Assembly: GCA_047621345.1 (NCBI GenBank)
Contig: JBLHLW010000002.1
Span: 54,936-118,935, forward strand
DNA from: Actimicrobium sp047621345
GTDB lineage: Bacteria > Pseudomonadota > Gammaproteobacteria > Burkholderiales > Burkholderiaceae_D
Length of the DNA: 64,000 nt
Reading direction: 5' to 3'
Shown here in pieces: positions 41,451-51,052 of this stretch. The first letter of the stretch is position 1. Every line of letters starts with the position of its first letter. The notes under the pieces were generated by a model. The model made no database searches and was not told where the DNA came from. It saw only the letters and a program-made list of their open reading frames with translations. Position numbers and translations under genes: made by a program.

Positions 41451-42349
41451 CGTACCCAAGCGCAGGTGCGGGGCGACGCGCCAGATTTTTGCAAGCATTG
41501 GGTATCGGTCCGGTCTGGGTACCCAGGCATGCGGTGGTAACTGATCGCGCCGCATCGGAGGTGCCTGCAATGACTGCTGCGGAGATCCCAGTCCCAGTCG
41601 AACCGCCGATCGCGCTGGTTGTAGCGCCCATCATGACGAAGCAGGAAAAAATGGCTTCGGCTTGGGACGATGCGCCAAACCCTATTCGCACGCTCGTTGC
41701 GAATACATCTGCTAGCCATGTCCTTGTTGCTCCTACCGATGACGGCATTGCCGCCATCGCCAGCATGTCGTGGCAGGAACTCGGTGCGGCAGTCGCCAAC
41801 TGTACGCGTTGTCCGCTTTGCAAAAATCGCAAGCAGGCCGTGCTCGGGACGGGTGATCAGAAATCTGGCTGGTTGTTCGTCGGCGAAGGTCCGGGTCGCG
41901 TTGAGGACGAGCAAGGCGAGCCATTCGTCGGTCCGGCGGGCAAACTGCTGGACAGTATGTTGCTGGCACTTGAGTTGCGCCGTGGGGAAAATAATTATCT
42001 GGCCAATGCGGTCAAATGTCGGGCGGTGGATGCCGACGGCAAGGACCGCGCGCCCAACGCCGAGGAACGCGCCGCGTGCCGTCCCTATCTGGAGCGTCAG
42101 GTTGCGTTGCTCAAGCCCGCTGTCATCGTTGCACTTGGCAAGGTAGCTGCTTTGTCGCTGCTCGGTGGCGATCCGAAAATCGCCGTTGCCGCTTTGCGGG
42201 AACACCCCCACCGCTATGGCAGCATTCCTGTCGTCGTGACCTATCATCCTGCCTACCTGTTGCGCAAGCCGCTGGACAAGGCCAAATCGTGGCGTGACCT
42301 GTGCATGGCTGCGCGGGCCTATGCCAATGACGGAAAACTTGCAGTCTGA
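41447..42349 (+). CDS. Uracil-DNA glycosylase, family 4 (Fe-S type)
   Basis: 300 residues. The C-terminal ~200 residues are a family 4 uracil-DNA glycosylase: CTRCPLCKNR, active-site motif GEGPGRVEDEQGEPFVGPAG, NAVKCR, a further conserved Cys in RAACRPYL, and VVTYHPAYLLR. Cysteines in CTRCPLC, VKC and ACR are the likely 4Fe-4S ligands. The N-terminal ~95 residues are low in conservation and Pro/Ala-rich, probably a linker as in many proteobacterial homologues. It excises uracil from deaminated DNA. It follows rimI with a 4-bp overlap. Confidence 0.92.
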   Translation: MTYPSAGAGRRARFLQALGIGPVWVPRHAVVTDRAASEVPAMTAAEIPVPVEPPIALVVAPIMTKQEKMASAWDDAPNPIRTLVANTSASHVLVAPTDDGIAAIASMSWQELGAAVANCTRCPLCKNRKQAVLGTGDQKSGWLFVGEGPGRVEDEQGEPFVGPAGKLLDSMLLALELRRGENNYLANAVKCRAVDADGKDRAPNAEERAACRPYLERQVALLKPAVIVALGKVAALSLLGGDPKIAVAALREHPHRYGSIPVVVTYHPAYLLRKPLDKAKSWRDLCMAARAYANDGKLAV

Positions 42350-43292
42350 ATTTTTTCAAGCCGACTTTCATGCACGCTGGAAGGGCTTGCAGGACCCTCA
42401 CGTGCGCGCATTGGCTTGGCTACTTGCGGCACCCGATCTGCTCGATCCAGCTTCTGCCCAATGGCAAGGCAAAATTGCCACGCTGACGCCGGCCGTTGAT
42501 CTTGATGCGTGGCTGGCCGCGCTCGATCGCAGGCCCGAAAATCTGCATGCGTTTCTTGCACTCCGTCCTTATGAGCGACTCGGTCGGTATGCCGAAAAGC
42601 TGCTGGCGTTTTATTTTTTTCGGCAAGGCATGCTGATAGCGCATGGCGTGCAAGTACAGGCCGGAAAAAATCAGACACTCGGTGAGTTCGACTTCTTACT
42701 GCAGAATGCAGGTCAGTTCGAGCACTGGGAGTTCGCGACCAAACTGTATTTGCTGGAGGGAAGTTCCGATGGTGACTACTTTGTCGGGCCTAATCTGGCC
42801 GACACGCTGGGAACAAAAATGCGCAAGATCCTCGAGCGCCAACTCGCGCTTGGCCAGCATCCGGATGCCCAGATGCATTTGCCTGCGCCAATAGAGCGGG
42901 CCTGTGCATTGATCAAGGGCTGGCTGTTTTATCACGGTAACGATCAGGCGTCGCTGGCGCTCGGTGTGGCGTCGGATCATTGCCGTGGCTTCTGGTGTGC
43001 TCAGGCCGATGCGAGCGAGCTCGACGCAGAATGTTTTGTATTGCTGCCGCGATTGTTATGGCTGGCGCCACTGCAAGTCGGCGTGGAGCAGACCTTGGAC
43101 AAGTCCGCCATGGTTGCCGCGTTGGAGGCACACTTTGCGCAGAATGCGATGCCTGTGCTGGTCTCGCTGTTGCGCGCTGTTGATGGGATTGCACGGGAAA
43201 CTGCCCGTGGCTTCATTGTGCCGGACGATTGGCGCGAGCGTGCCGGGCAGCGTGCTCAACGCGCCTTCATCGCCAGTCACAGTCGCTGTTAG
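42327..43292 (+). CDS. DUF1853 family protein
   Basis: 321 residues from ATG at 42327 (ATG 42321 is an alternative), overlapping the glycosylase gene by 23 bp. It matches DUF1853: LQDPHVRALAWLLAAPDLL near the start, PYERLGRYAEKLLAFYFF, TLGEFDFLL, HWEFATKLYLL and GPNLADTLGTKM. The Glu/Asp and Lys pattern GEFDFLL...EFATKLYL resembles a PD-(D/E)XK nuclease core, but function is unknown. Its stop overlaps the convergent lplT stop by 4 bp. Confidence 0.85.
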   Translation: MTENLQSEFFQADFHARWKGLQDPHVRALAWLLAAPDLLDPASAQWQGKIATLTPAVDLDAWLAALDRRPENLHAFLALRPYERLGRYAEKLLAFYFFRQGMLIAHGVQVQAGKNQTLGEFDFLLQNAGQFEHWEFATKLYLLEGSSDGDYFVGPNLADTLGTKMRKILERQLALGQHPDAQMHLPAPIERACALIKGWLFYHGNDQASLALGVASDHCRGFWCAQADASELDAECFVLLPRLLWLAPLQVGVEQTLDKSAMVAALEAHFAQNAMPVLVSLLRAVDGIARETARGFIVPDDWRERAGQRAQRAFIASHSRC

Positions 43293-44557
43293 TGCTTGTG
43301 CTCGCCGATGAGCGCCAGTGAGTCGAATTCCTGTTGGTTGCGTTTGTGTTTGCGCATCACCACTAGCATCATGCAGGAGACGAAAAAGCCAAACATGAAG
43401 ATAACAATATTCACGTTCAGATTCATTTTGATCATGATCGCGTACAGCACCAGCATGCCCAGTACCGACAGATTTTCATTGAAATTTTGAACCGCGATCG
43501 AGTGACCTGCGCTCATCAGAACGTGACCACGATGCTGTAGCAGCGCGTTCATCGGTACCACGAAGTATCCTGACAGCGCGCCGATCAGGATCAGCAGCGG
43601 ATAGGCAACCCATACTGTTGTCACCATCGTCATGCAGATCACCACCAATCCCATCGCCACGCCCAGCGGCATCACTGACAAGGATTTTTTCAGCGGCACG
43701 AAGCGGGCTGCCGCGACGGCACCGACTGCCACACCAACGGCCACTACGCCTTGCAGTATCGCTGCACGGTCGAGTGGAATATGCAGGGATTTTTCGGCCC
43801 ATTTCAGGACGATGAATTGCAATGTTGCACCGGCACCCCAAAACAACGTGGTCACACTCAGTGAAATCTGGCCCAGCTTGTCTTTCCAGAGTGTCCTGTT
43901 GCATTGCGCAAAGTCACTGATCAGGCGTAACGGGTTGCGCTCCTGATGTGCGTAACGCGCACCGGTATCGGGAATCTTCAGGTTGAATGCCGCAGCCAGG
44001 AGGTACGAGAGCGCGATGACCGACAAGGCGGCCTCGATGGGCGTATCCACGCCGGTGTCAATCAGTGGCATATCAAATTGCAACAGCGTGGCGGCGATGG
44101 TGGGATTGACTAGCGATCCGCCAAGCACCGTACCGAAAATGATGGATGCAATGGTCAGGCCTTCGATCCATCCGTTGGCAGCCACGAGTTTTTCAGCAGG
44201 CAGCAGTTCAGTCAAGATGCCATATTTGGCTGGCGAATACGCTGCCGCGCCCAAGCCGACTACTGCATAGGACAGCAGCGGATGAACGTGTAGAAACATC
44301 AGGCCGCAGCCGACAACCTTGACGAGGTTGGTGATGAACATCACTCGCCCTTTGGGCAACGCATCGGCGAATGCTCCGACAAAAGCGGCCAGCAAAATAT
44401 AGGACAATGCGAAGAAAAGCTTCAGCAGTGGTGTCATCCATTGCGGGGAATGCATTTCCGTGAGGAGTGCTATCGCTGCGATGAGTAACGCGTTGTCGGC
44501 CAGCGAAGAAAAAAACTGCGCTGCCATGATGGTGTAAAAACCGCGATTCATACGCAT
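43289..44557 (-). CDS. lplT: Lysophospholipid transporter LplT
   Basis: 422-residue MFS transporter with about twelve membrane helices. The N-terminal GFYTIMAAQFFSSLADNALLIAAIALL and the AYSPAKYGILTELLPAEKLVAANGWIEG segment are diagnostic of LplT. The family flips lysophospholipids across the inner membrane for re-acylation by Aas. No aas acyltransferase gene is adjacent in this window. It diverges from alr across ~170 bp. Confidence 0.93.
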   Translation of the reverse strand: MRMNRGFYTIMAAQFFSSLADNALLIAAIALLTEMHSPQWMTPLLKLFFALSYILLAAFVGAFADALPKGRVMFITNLVKVVGCGLMFLHVHPLLSYAVVGLGAAAYSPAKYGILTELLPAEKLVAANGWIEGLTIASIIFGTVLGGSLVNPTIAATLLQFDMPLIDTGVDTPIEAALSVIALSYLLAAAFNLKIPDTGARYAHQERNPLRLISDFAQCNRTLWKDKLGQISLSVTTLFWGAGATLQFIVLKWAEKSLHIPLDRAAILQGVVAVGVAVGAVAAARFVPLKKSLSVMPLGVAMGLVVICMTMVTTVWVAYPLLILIGALSGYFVVPMNALLQHRGHVLMSAGHSIAVQNFNENLSVLGMLVLYAIMIKMNLNVNIVIFMFGFFVSCMMLVVMRKHKRNQQEFDSLALIGEHKH

Positions 44558-44728
44558 GCTGGGGTTGCTATGGTGGTGAGGTCGGATTGCTTTATACCAT
44601 GAAAATATCTGGTAACTCTGAATTTGCAGCAGTGTTCGGAAGTGGTGCTCCGGTAAAATGAACCAAGTTTATTAAACCGCTATTAAAGCTTCTTTATTCG
44701 ACTATTTCTCTTACTTTTTATCGGACAT

Positions 44729-45814
44729 ATGCCTAGACCACTTGTCGTCATTATTGATATTTCCGCATTGCAGCAAAATCTGGCTGAAGCACGGCGGCGC
44801 ATGCCTGCCGCGACGACCTGGGCAGTGGTCAAGGCGAATGCTTATGGTCATGGTCTGGAGCGTGGCATGCGGGCGTTTGGAGCGGCTGACGGACTGGCAC
44901 TGATCGAGCCTGAGGCCGCAGTCACCTTGCGCGAACTTGGCTGGCGCAAGCCCATCTTGCTACTCGAGGGCTGTTTTGATCTGAGCGATTTCAGACTTGC
45001 GGCGCAACATAAAATCGAGGTGACCATCCATTGTCCGCAACAAATCGGTTGGCTCGAGCAAACCCGCTTCGAGGTCCCTGTCAATGTCCACTTGAAAATG
45101 AACAGCGGCATGAATCGGCTCGGCTTCATGCCGCAGGATTTTGCTGCGGCCTTCAAGCGTCTGCGTGCCAATCCTCAGGTGGGGACCATTGCCTTGATGA
45201 CGCATTTCGCCAATGCCGATGCGGCTGATAATCCAGGTCTGCCGCTGGCAGAGCAAGTACGTCGATTTGAGCTCGGTAGCGCTGGGCTGGATGCGCCATG
45301 GAATATTTCAAATTCCGCCGCCACGCTGTTGCATGCCGACATGCGCAGTCACCAGGTTCGCCCCGGCATCATGCTCTACGGAGGTAGTCCTGGTGCCCAC
45401 AAGACGACGCCGGCCAACGCATTTGGCTTGCGCTCGGCGATGACGCTGCAGAGCGAACTAATCGGCATTCAGCAAATTCATCCCGGCGATGCCGTTGGCT
45501 ACGGTAGCCGGTTCATCACGGAGATACCGATGACCATTGGTGTGGTGGCCTGTGGTTATGCGGATGGCTATCCGCGCCATGCACCAAGTGGTACCCCGGT
45601 GCTGGTCGACGGAGTGCGCACCCGGTTGGTCGGGAATATCTCGATGGACATGTTGACGGTCGATTTAACCCCCATTCCCACTGCGCATCATGGTAGTTGC
45701 GTCACGCTGTGGGGCGACGGTTTGCCGATTGACGAGGTGGCGGAGGCGGCCGGTACCATCGGCTATGAATTGATGTGCGCCATCGCGCCACGCGTACGCG
45801 TCACGGAACGATAA
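44729..45814 (+). CDS. alr: Alanine racemase
   Basis: 361 residues. PLP-binding lysine Lys35 in VVKANAYGHG and the second catalytic base Tyr258 in VGYGSRF are both present. Other family segments are HLKMNSGMNRLGF, RPGIMLYGGSP and VACGYADGYPRHA. It supplies D-alanine for peptidoglycan. It is followed 21 bp later by radA, and the lplT-alr-radA order is common in Burkholderiales. Confidence 0.97.
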   Translation: MPRPLVVIIDISALQQNLAEARRRMPAATTWAVVKANAYGHGLERGMRAFGAADGLALIEPEAAVTLRELGWRKPILLLEGCFDLSDFRLAAQHKIEVTIHCPQQIGWLEQTRFEVPVNVHLKMNSGMNRLGFMPQDFAAAFKRLRANPQVGTIALMTHFANADAADNPGLPLAEQVRRFELGSAGLDAPWNISNSAATLLHADMRSHQVRPGIMLYGGSPGAHKTTPANAFGLRSAMTLQSELIGIQQIHPGDAVGYGSRFITEIPMTIGVVACGYADGYPRHAPSGTPVLVDGVRTRLVGNISMDMLTVDLTPIPTAHHGSCVTLWGDGLPIDEVAEAAGTIGYELMCAIAPRVRVTER

Positions 45815-45835
45815 AATTTTTTTAATACAGGTCCC

Positions 45836-47218
45836 ATGGCAAAAGTAAAAACAAATTTCACTTGCAGCGAATGCGGTGGTGTCAGCAACAAGTGGACGGG
45901 GCAGTGTCCGTCCTGCGGCCAATGGAATACGCTCGTCGAAACCCAGATCGAAAGTGCTGGTATCAATCGGTTGTCTCAGCAGGCTGCACCGGTCAGTCTG
46001 GCGCAGACCGCGCCGGTGCTCTCGCTGGCTGACATCGAAGCGGTCGAGGTGCCGCGCTTTGGAACGGGCATCGAAGAATTTGATCGGGTACTCGGCGGCG
46101 GTCTGGTGCCGGGCGGCGTTGTGCTCATTGGTGGCGATCCGGGAATCGGCAAATCAACGTTGCTGTTGCAGGCATTAGCGAATTTATCGCGCAGCAAGAA
46201 AGTGTTGTACGTCAGTGGCGAGGAATCGGGCGCACAGATTGCATTACGGGCCAAACGATTGGCAGTTGACGCCAAGGATCTGCAGTTGCAAGCAGAAATC
46301 CAACTCGAAAAAATCCTTTACACGCTGGCCGAACACAAGCCCGACGTGGCCGTGATCGATTCGATCCAGACCGTGTATTCGGACGCACTCAGTTCTGCAC
46401 CTGGTTCAGTGGCACAGGTGCGCGAATGCGCTGCCCAGCTCACCCGTACCGCCAAGCAGACCGGTGTGACCATCATCATGGTCGGTCATGTCACCAAGGA
46501 AGGTGCGCTGGCTGGACCGCGTGTGCTTGAACACATTGTTGATACGGTGCTGTATTTCGAAGGCGATACCCATTCAAGTTTCCGGTTAGTGCGTGCGGTG
46601 AAAAACCGTTTTGGCGCAGTCAATGAACTCGGCGTGTTTGCGATGACGGAAAAAGGCTTGAAAGGAGTCTCGAATCCGTCGGCGCTGTTTTTGTCGCAGC
46701 ACGATAACCAGGTGCCAGGTTCCTGCGTGATGGTGACGCAGGAAGGAACTCGGCCTTTGCTGGTTGAGATTCAGGCGCTCGTCGATACATCGCATGCGCC
46801 AAATGCACGGCGCCTGTCGGTCGGTCTCGACCAGAACCGATTGGCAATGCTACTGGCAGTGCTGCACCGGCATGCCGGCGTGGCGGCATTTGACCAGGAT
46901 GTCTTCATCAACGCCGTTGGTGGAGTGAAAATTACCGAGCCGGCCGCGGATCTGGCAGTGATGCTGGCTATTCAATCTTCGCTGCGCAACAAGCCCTTGC
47001 CGCGTGGCCTGGTGGTGTTCGGTGAAGTCGGCTTAGCAGGCGAAATCCGCCCGGCACCGCGTGGGCAGGAACGCTTGCGGGAGGCAGCAAAGTTGGGATT
47101 TTCGATAGCGATGATTCCCAAGGCAAATGCGCCGAAAGGCAAAGTAGAAGGTTTGACCATCATTGCCGTCGAGCGCATCGATGAAGCACTCGAGAAAATC
47201 CGCGATGCGGCGCTGTAA
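45836..47218 (+). CDS. radA: DNA repair protein RadA
   Basis: 460 residues. The N-terminal zinc finger is CSECGGVSNKWTGQCPSC, Walker A is GGDPGIGKSTLLLQ, and the RadA-specific KNRFG motif sits in AVKNRFGAVNELG. The C-terminal Lon-like domain has KPLPRGLVVFGEVGLAGEIRP. RadA is a RecA-like helicase that promotes branch migration in recombination. It is 21 bp downstream of alr. Confidence 0.97.
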   Translation: MAKVKTNFTCSECGGVSNKWTGQCPSCGQWNTLVETQIESAGINRLSQQAAPVSLAQTAPVLSLADIEAVEVPRFGTGIEEFDRVLGGGLVPGGVVLIGGDPGIGKSTLLLQALANLSRSKKVLYVSGEESGAQIALRAKRLAVDAKDLQLQAEIQLEKILYTLAEHKPDVAVIDSIQTVYSDALSSAPGSVAQVRECAAQLTRTAKQTGVTIIMVGHVTKEGALAGPRVLEHIVDTVLYFEGDTHSSFRLVRAVKNRFGAVNELGVFAMTEKGLKGVSNPSALFLSQHDNQVPGSCVMVTQEGTRPLLVEIQALVDTSHAPNARRLSVGLDQNRLAMLLAVLHRHAGVAAFDQDVFINAVGGVKITEPAADLAVMLAIQSSLRNKPLPRGLVVFGEVGLAGEIRPAPRGQERLREAAKLGFSIAMIPKANAPKGKVEGLTIIAVERIDEALEKIRDAAL

Positions 47219-47272
47219 TTATTTTAATTAGTCATTCGGACCATCGAAGGCACCTGCTCTGTTTCGCTCTGA

Positions 47273-49117
47273 TTAATGATGATCGCTTTCACCGGCGCAG
47301 GTCACTGTGAGTTCACGCACATCGCCTGCAGTGACTTGCCAACTATGATCGGCTTGACTGCTGATCCTGCCTTTACCCCGAGTAATCTGCGGTTTTTGGC
47401 AGAGCGCCACCGGGATGCGCCACGCCATTTGTACCAGTGAGGAGTCGTGGCTGGCTTTCAGTTCCAGTTTGCCGGCTTGATTGCCCAGTTTCCACCGCAC
47501 GTTTTCGCGCCGACTCATGAACCGCGCTACATCGGTCATCGTGCGCCACTTGAATTGGTGTTGTTGCTGAAGCGACTTGGCGGTGTCGAGCAGGGCGTGC
47601 ATGGAGTCGGCGTAATACGGAACGCCGATTGGATGACAGTAAATTTGGCGGATGGTTTGGTTGGTTGCTACAAAGTTGGTAAGCGCAACGAGCCAATTGG
47701 TCATCGGTCCGGCAGGCTGTTTTGCGAACATCGCTTCTTCGAATGACGCAATACGGCCGAATGGCGTGATCGGGATTGACCAAGTGCGTTTGTCGATCAA
47801 TGTATTGTTCTGGAACATGCGTGTCGGGCCCATGCCCAGATTGGAGGTGGTGTAGTAGGTTTCGATACCATGTCGTCCGATCCATTCGGTAACCCAGCGC
47901 GGATGATTACCGATTGGTGCCGAATATTCGGTAATGGGCTGACCGGTGACTTTGTGCATCGCATCGTTGTTATAGACGAGATATTTTTCATATTCGTTGC
48001 TATTGGTATCGTTGATTCGTGAGCCGAAATAGTTGTGAATCCAACCGCCGTGATCACCAATGGCATTGCCGTTTGCTTGCAAATAACGTATCCACTGCTG
48101 GGTTGTCTTGTTGTGAACGACGTCCATACCCAAGCCGTCGCCGAATTGGTTGACGTCAGGGCCTGCTGTGAAATGAATCGAGTACGGACCTTGATCAAAA
48201 ACGCCCATTTTTTGGAGTGTGGCGAGACTCTTGATCGCGGAACCGTTATCGACGTGGATATTCAGGATCAACCCGCCAATGCCGTCCGGCGCGGACAGCA
48301 GGCGCGGCAGGCCGACAAACGTATCGGAGAAATAACGCAGGAATGAGTGCATCAGCAAGCCATCCGTGCTGTTCTTGAGTAAACCCAGTGGCAGGTTGAT
48401 GAACAGCGTTTCGCCCTTGCCTAGCCGATGCCTGGCAGCGACCACTTGCGCTTCGGGTGTCAGCATCATTACCTCGGTATCCGGAGCGACGGTGCCGGTC
48501 TGGAACAAGGGATATTTCAGTTCGTTATAACCGTAGGTGGTCATCCAATAATCGTAGGTCTGGTTGTTCAAAGAGATCGCCTTTGCGACTTCGGTTCGTC
48601 CAGGAGGGATGCCGATGCGTGATATGGATTCTCTGGTGCCAATCACTGGACTGGCGCGCACAACAGCTTTGCCGAATTTTTCATACATGGCGTATTCAAC
48701 GCCGGCAACGTCGGACAGGGGAGCGCTGGCAGGGGCATATGCGCCGTTGAGGTCATAGGTCACGGCATCGAAGACCAGCATTAATTTGCCGCCTTGCCGA
48801 ACATAATCCCGCAAGGTATCCGTCAGGTACGTGGAGGCGCGTCGATGGAGTTTGTCTGGTACGACAATGCCTGCATAGGATTTCTGGTCGGATGGCCTGA
48901 CACGCAGGAACTGGCTGGCGGTGACGACTTCGAGCTTGATACCTTCCTCTAACGCCGCCTGCAGCCATATTTTCTCGGCATCGGTATCGGTACCGTCGGC
49001 TACCAGTAGCGCCAAAGTGCGTTTTTGATCGAAGGCTGGCCAGACGGCGTAGGCGAGTGTGCCGCTGGCGATGACTGCAATCGCTAGCAATAGCCAGCCA
49101 TTTTTAATGATTTTCAA
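47273..49117 (-). CDS. Periplasmic polysaccharide deacetylase-like protein
   Basis: 614 residues. An N-terminal signal anchor (about 7-26) is followed by a domain resembling ThuA/glutamine-amidotransferase-like folds (about 33-240, LALLVADGTD, LRDYVRQGGKLMLVFDAVTYD). A NodB-like region starts near 283, with Asp290 (LNIHVDNG) and His356 and His361 (GDHGGWIHN) as possible metal ligands. It would act on exported polymer in the periplasm, like PgaB or PelA. It lies at the downstream end of the exopolysaccharide locus, after a 262-bp gap. Assignment as a deacetylase is by pattern only. Confidence 0.65.
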   Translation of the reverse strand: MKIIKNGWLLLAIAVIASGTLAYAVWPAFDQKRTLALLVADGTDTDAEKIWLQAALEEGIKLEVVTASQFLRVRPSDQKSYAGIVVPDKLHRRASTYLTDTLRDYVRQGGKLMLVFDAVTYDLNGAYAPASAPLSDVAGVEYAMYEKFGKAVVRASPVIGTRESISRIGIPPGRTEVAKAISLNNQTYDYWMTTYGYNELKYPLFQTGTVAPDTEVMMLTPEAQVVAARHRLGKGETLFINLPLGLLKNSTDGLLMHSFLRYFSDTFVGLPRLLSAPDGIGGLILNIHVDNGSAIKSLATLQKMGVFDQGPYSIHFTAGPDVNQFGDGLGMDVVHNKTTQQWIRYLQANGNAIGDHGGWIHNYFGSRINDTNSNEYEKYLVYNNDAMHKVTGQPITEYSAPIGNHPRWVTEWIGRHGIETYYTTSNLGMGPTRMFQNNTLIDKRTWSIPITPFGRIASFEEAMFAKQPAGPMTNWLVALTNFVATNQTIRQIYCHPIGVPYYADSMHALLDTAKSLQQQHQFKWRTMTDVARFMSRRENVRWKLGNQAGKLELKASHDSSLVQMAWRIPVALCQKPQITRGKGRISSQADHSWQVTAGDVRELTVTCAGESDHH

Positions 49118-49379
49118 ACGTAATCCCTCGTATTAAAAAAGTTGACTGATGGACGGGGCGCAGTGCACATCCGTATGTGAAGCACGGCAAGGTGATGAAA
49201 TGATCCGATGCTTAACTCGGATCCAATGGTCGACACGAGATTGCCGCTTCACGGAAAAGATCAGAGCGATATTTGGTACCGGTCCGACTATAAGTACGGT
49301 GGCTTGAACGCAGCTTGCACACACTCATGCCAAGCGATTCATCCCGTTAAATTTTTCAGTATCTTGCTGTGACCGTGCG

Positions 49380-50219
49380 CTATCCCGTGACTCTCTCCGG
49401 TACCAAGCTGATTGCCCAGGAGTACAGGGCAACAAACAGCAGCATGTCGAAGACGGCTCCAAAGCAGATGTACAGAACGGGCATGTAAAGCAGTGACATC
49501 TTGTAGAGAATCAGCGTGTGCAAGACGACCTTATGCGGAATCATCAGGATGAAGTAACTAAGCATGAATACCGTGTTTGCAATTTTGAGGGTTAGGCTCA
49601 CGTCGAGCAGGTAATAGCCAATCGCCAGCATCACTGGAATTGCCAGCATCAATACGCTGCCCATGCTGATGATGTCGCGCATGTGATCCGGGAGCGAGTA
49701 AGGAAATTGTGATGGCGCATACCAGAAAAATAATAAGGCTAACGCTTGCACAACGCAGACGATGCGCAGCAAGTACTGCAGCGGTAGCCTGTCCTTGCTC
49801 ATGTTTGAGGTCAACGCAAACACGACGAAGGTGGCCAGTGCAGAGCCGAGTTTGGTGGTGAAACTCGGCATGTAAGAGGCATTGGCCGCGCCTATCCATC
49901 CAAAATGTAAGGTGCTCATTGCGCCTGTTTGTTGTCTGGCCTGTAACGGGATGTCCAGACGTGTCAGCCAGAATTGTATGCAGTCGTTCCAGAAACTGAG
50001 AATCAATGGTTCGCCAATGAGCAGCCAGGAACAAAAAAGCGCGGGTAGCAAGAGTACTTGCACAATCACGAACGGACCAGCAGTCAATCGGCGCATTGCC
50101 CGATGCTGACCTACGCTCGCGTGGTGCTGTCGGGCTATCTGTATTGTCTGTGTTGCGGATTCGATGGCGGCATTGCGGAGTTGTCTGGGTGCTATAAGAT
50201 TTTCCTCTTGATTTTGCAT
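49380..50219 (-). CDS. Polytopic membrane protein of the exopolysaccharide locus
   Basis: 279 residues from ATG at 50219; a TTG at 50228 overlapping the upstream stop is an alternative. The first ~50 residues are soluble. Six to seven hydrophobic helices follow (for example VIVQVLLLPALFCSWLLIG, ALATFVVFALTSNMS, GSVLMLAIPVMLAIGYYLL, MLLFVALYSWAISL). I recognise no family. Its place directly after the YaiO-like barrel gene suggests a part in polymer export or modification. Confidence 0.6.
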   Translation of the reverse strand: MQNQEENLIAPRQLRNAAIESATQTIQIARQHHASVGQHRAMRRLTAGPFVIVQVLLLPALFCSWLLIGEPLILSFWNDCIQFWLTRLDIPLQARQQTGAMSTLHFGWIGAANASYMPSFTTKLGSALATFVVFALTSNMSKDRLPLQYLLRIVCVVQALALLFFWYAPSQFPYSLPDHMRDIISMGSVLMLAIPVMLAIGYYLLDVSLTLKIANTVFMLSYFILMIPHKVVLHTLILYKMSLLYMPVLYICFGAVFDMLLFVALYSWAISLVPERVTG

Positions 50220-50224
50220 GGTGC

Positions 50225-51052
50225 TCAATCGAAATGTCGTGACAGGCCGATATCAACGCCGCTGCGTTCATAGGTCGGATTGCGGTAGTGGTTAATGCTG
50301 ACGCTGGTACCCCAGTGCTGGTTGATCCTGTAGCGCCATGCGAGACTGGCCTCCTGGCTGTTGAAGTTCACGAGACTGGTATCCGGAGTGAGAGGTAGAT
50401 ACCCTTCGCTACCCCAGGCCATCCGGGCTGACAATGCGTTGCGTGGGTCGGGGTTATAGCTGGCAGCGACAAATTGTTGCCGCGTCATGACCCCGCCGGG
50501 ACTGCTGCGGTTGAAGCGGATTCCTGCTTCAAGTATGAGTGGCTGCGCGAAGTACCAGGCGGCACCGAGGCTGAGGCTGAGATCCACATGGCCATCGGGG
50601 GCGTCGTAATAGCCGACCCCGAGCGAACTGATGAAGTTTTTTTCGGCTAGCCATTTTTGGTAAAGGAATCCATCCAGACGGTAGCGCGGCAAATAGAACG
50701 CACCATCGCCAATACCGACCGATAGGCTGGCAAACCGCCTGTCGTCGAGGGTGACGGTATCGGTCAGGCCGACGAACGTGCCGCTGGTGTCGTATTCGTT
50801 TTTGCTCGAGAGCTCTCCTTGCAGCACATGGTTATCCTGTTCCACTAAGCCGCGAACAGTCAGGTGGTGCCAGGCTGAATAGGGTCCCGTCAGGTGCTGG
50901 GTTCCGGTTGTTACTTCGAGCGAGCGTAATGCGGGTCGCAATAGCACGTCAGGTGGCGCTGTCTGGCTCGCGTCGGCATTCCCGGTCATTACCGCCAGTC
51001 CACTCAGAGCGTGTGCAAGTACAAGACAACCGAGAGGATGTTTAGCAGGCAA
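50225..51052 (-). CDS. YaiO-like outer-membrane beta-barrel protein
   Basis: 275 residues from a TTG at 51052, which has GGAG at the right distance and begins a clean signal peptide (PAKHPLGCLVLAHALSGLAV, then TGNADA). Longer starts up to 51109 lie inside wecB. The mature protein is rich in beta strands (SLGVGYYDAPDGHVDLSLSLGAAWYF, SLAWRYRINQHWGTSVSINHYRNP) and ends SRHFD, like YaiO family barrels. In E. coli yaiO neighbours the GT2 gene yaiP and the deacetylase gene yaiS, so this association recurs. It probably forms the export pore for the polymer. Confidence 0.75.
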   Translation of the reverse strand: MPAKHPLGCLVLAHALSGLAVMTGNADASQTAPPDVLLRPALRSLEVTTGTQHLTGPYSAWHHLTVRGLVEQDNHVLQGELSSKNEYDTSGTFVGLTDTVTLDDRRFASLSVGIGDGAFYLPRYRLDGFLYQKWLAEKNFISSLGVGYYDAPDGHVDLSLSLGAAWYFAQPLILEAGIRFNRSSPGGVMTRQQFVAASYNPDPRNALSARMAWGSEGYLPLTPDTSLVNFNSQEASLAWRYRINQHWGTSVSINHYRNPTYERSGVDIGLSRHFD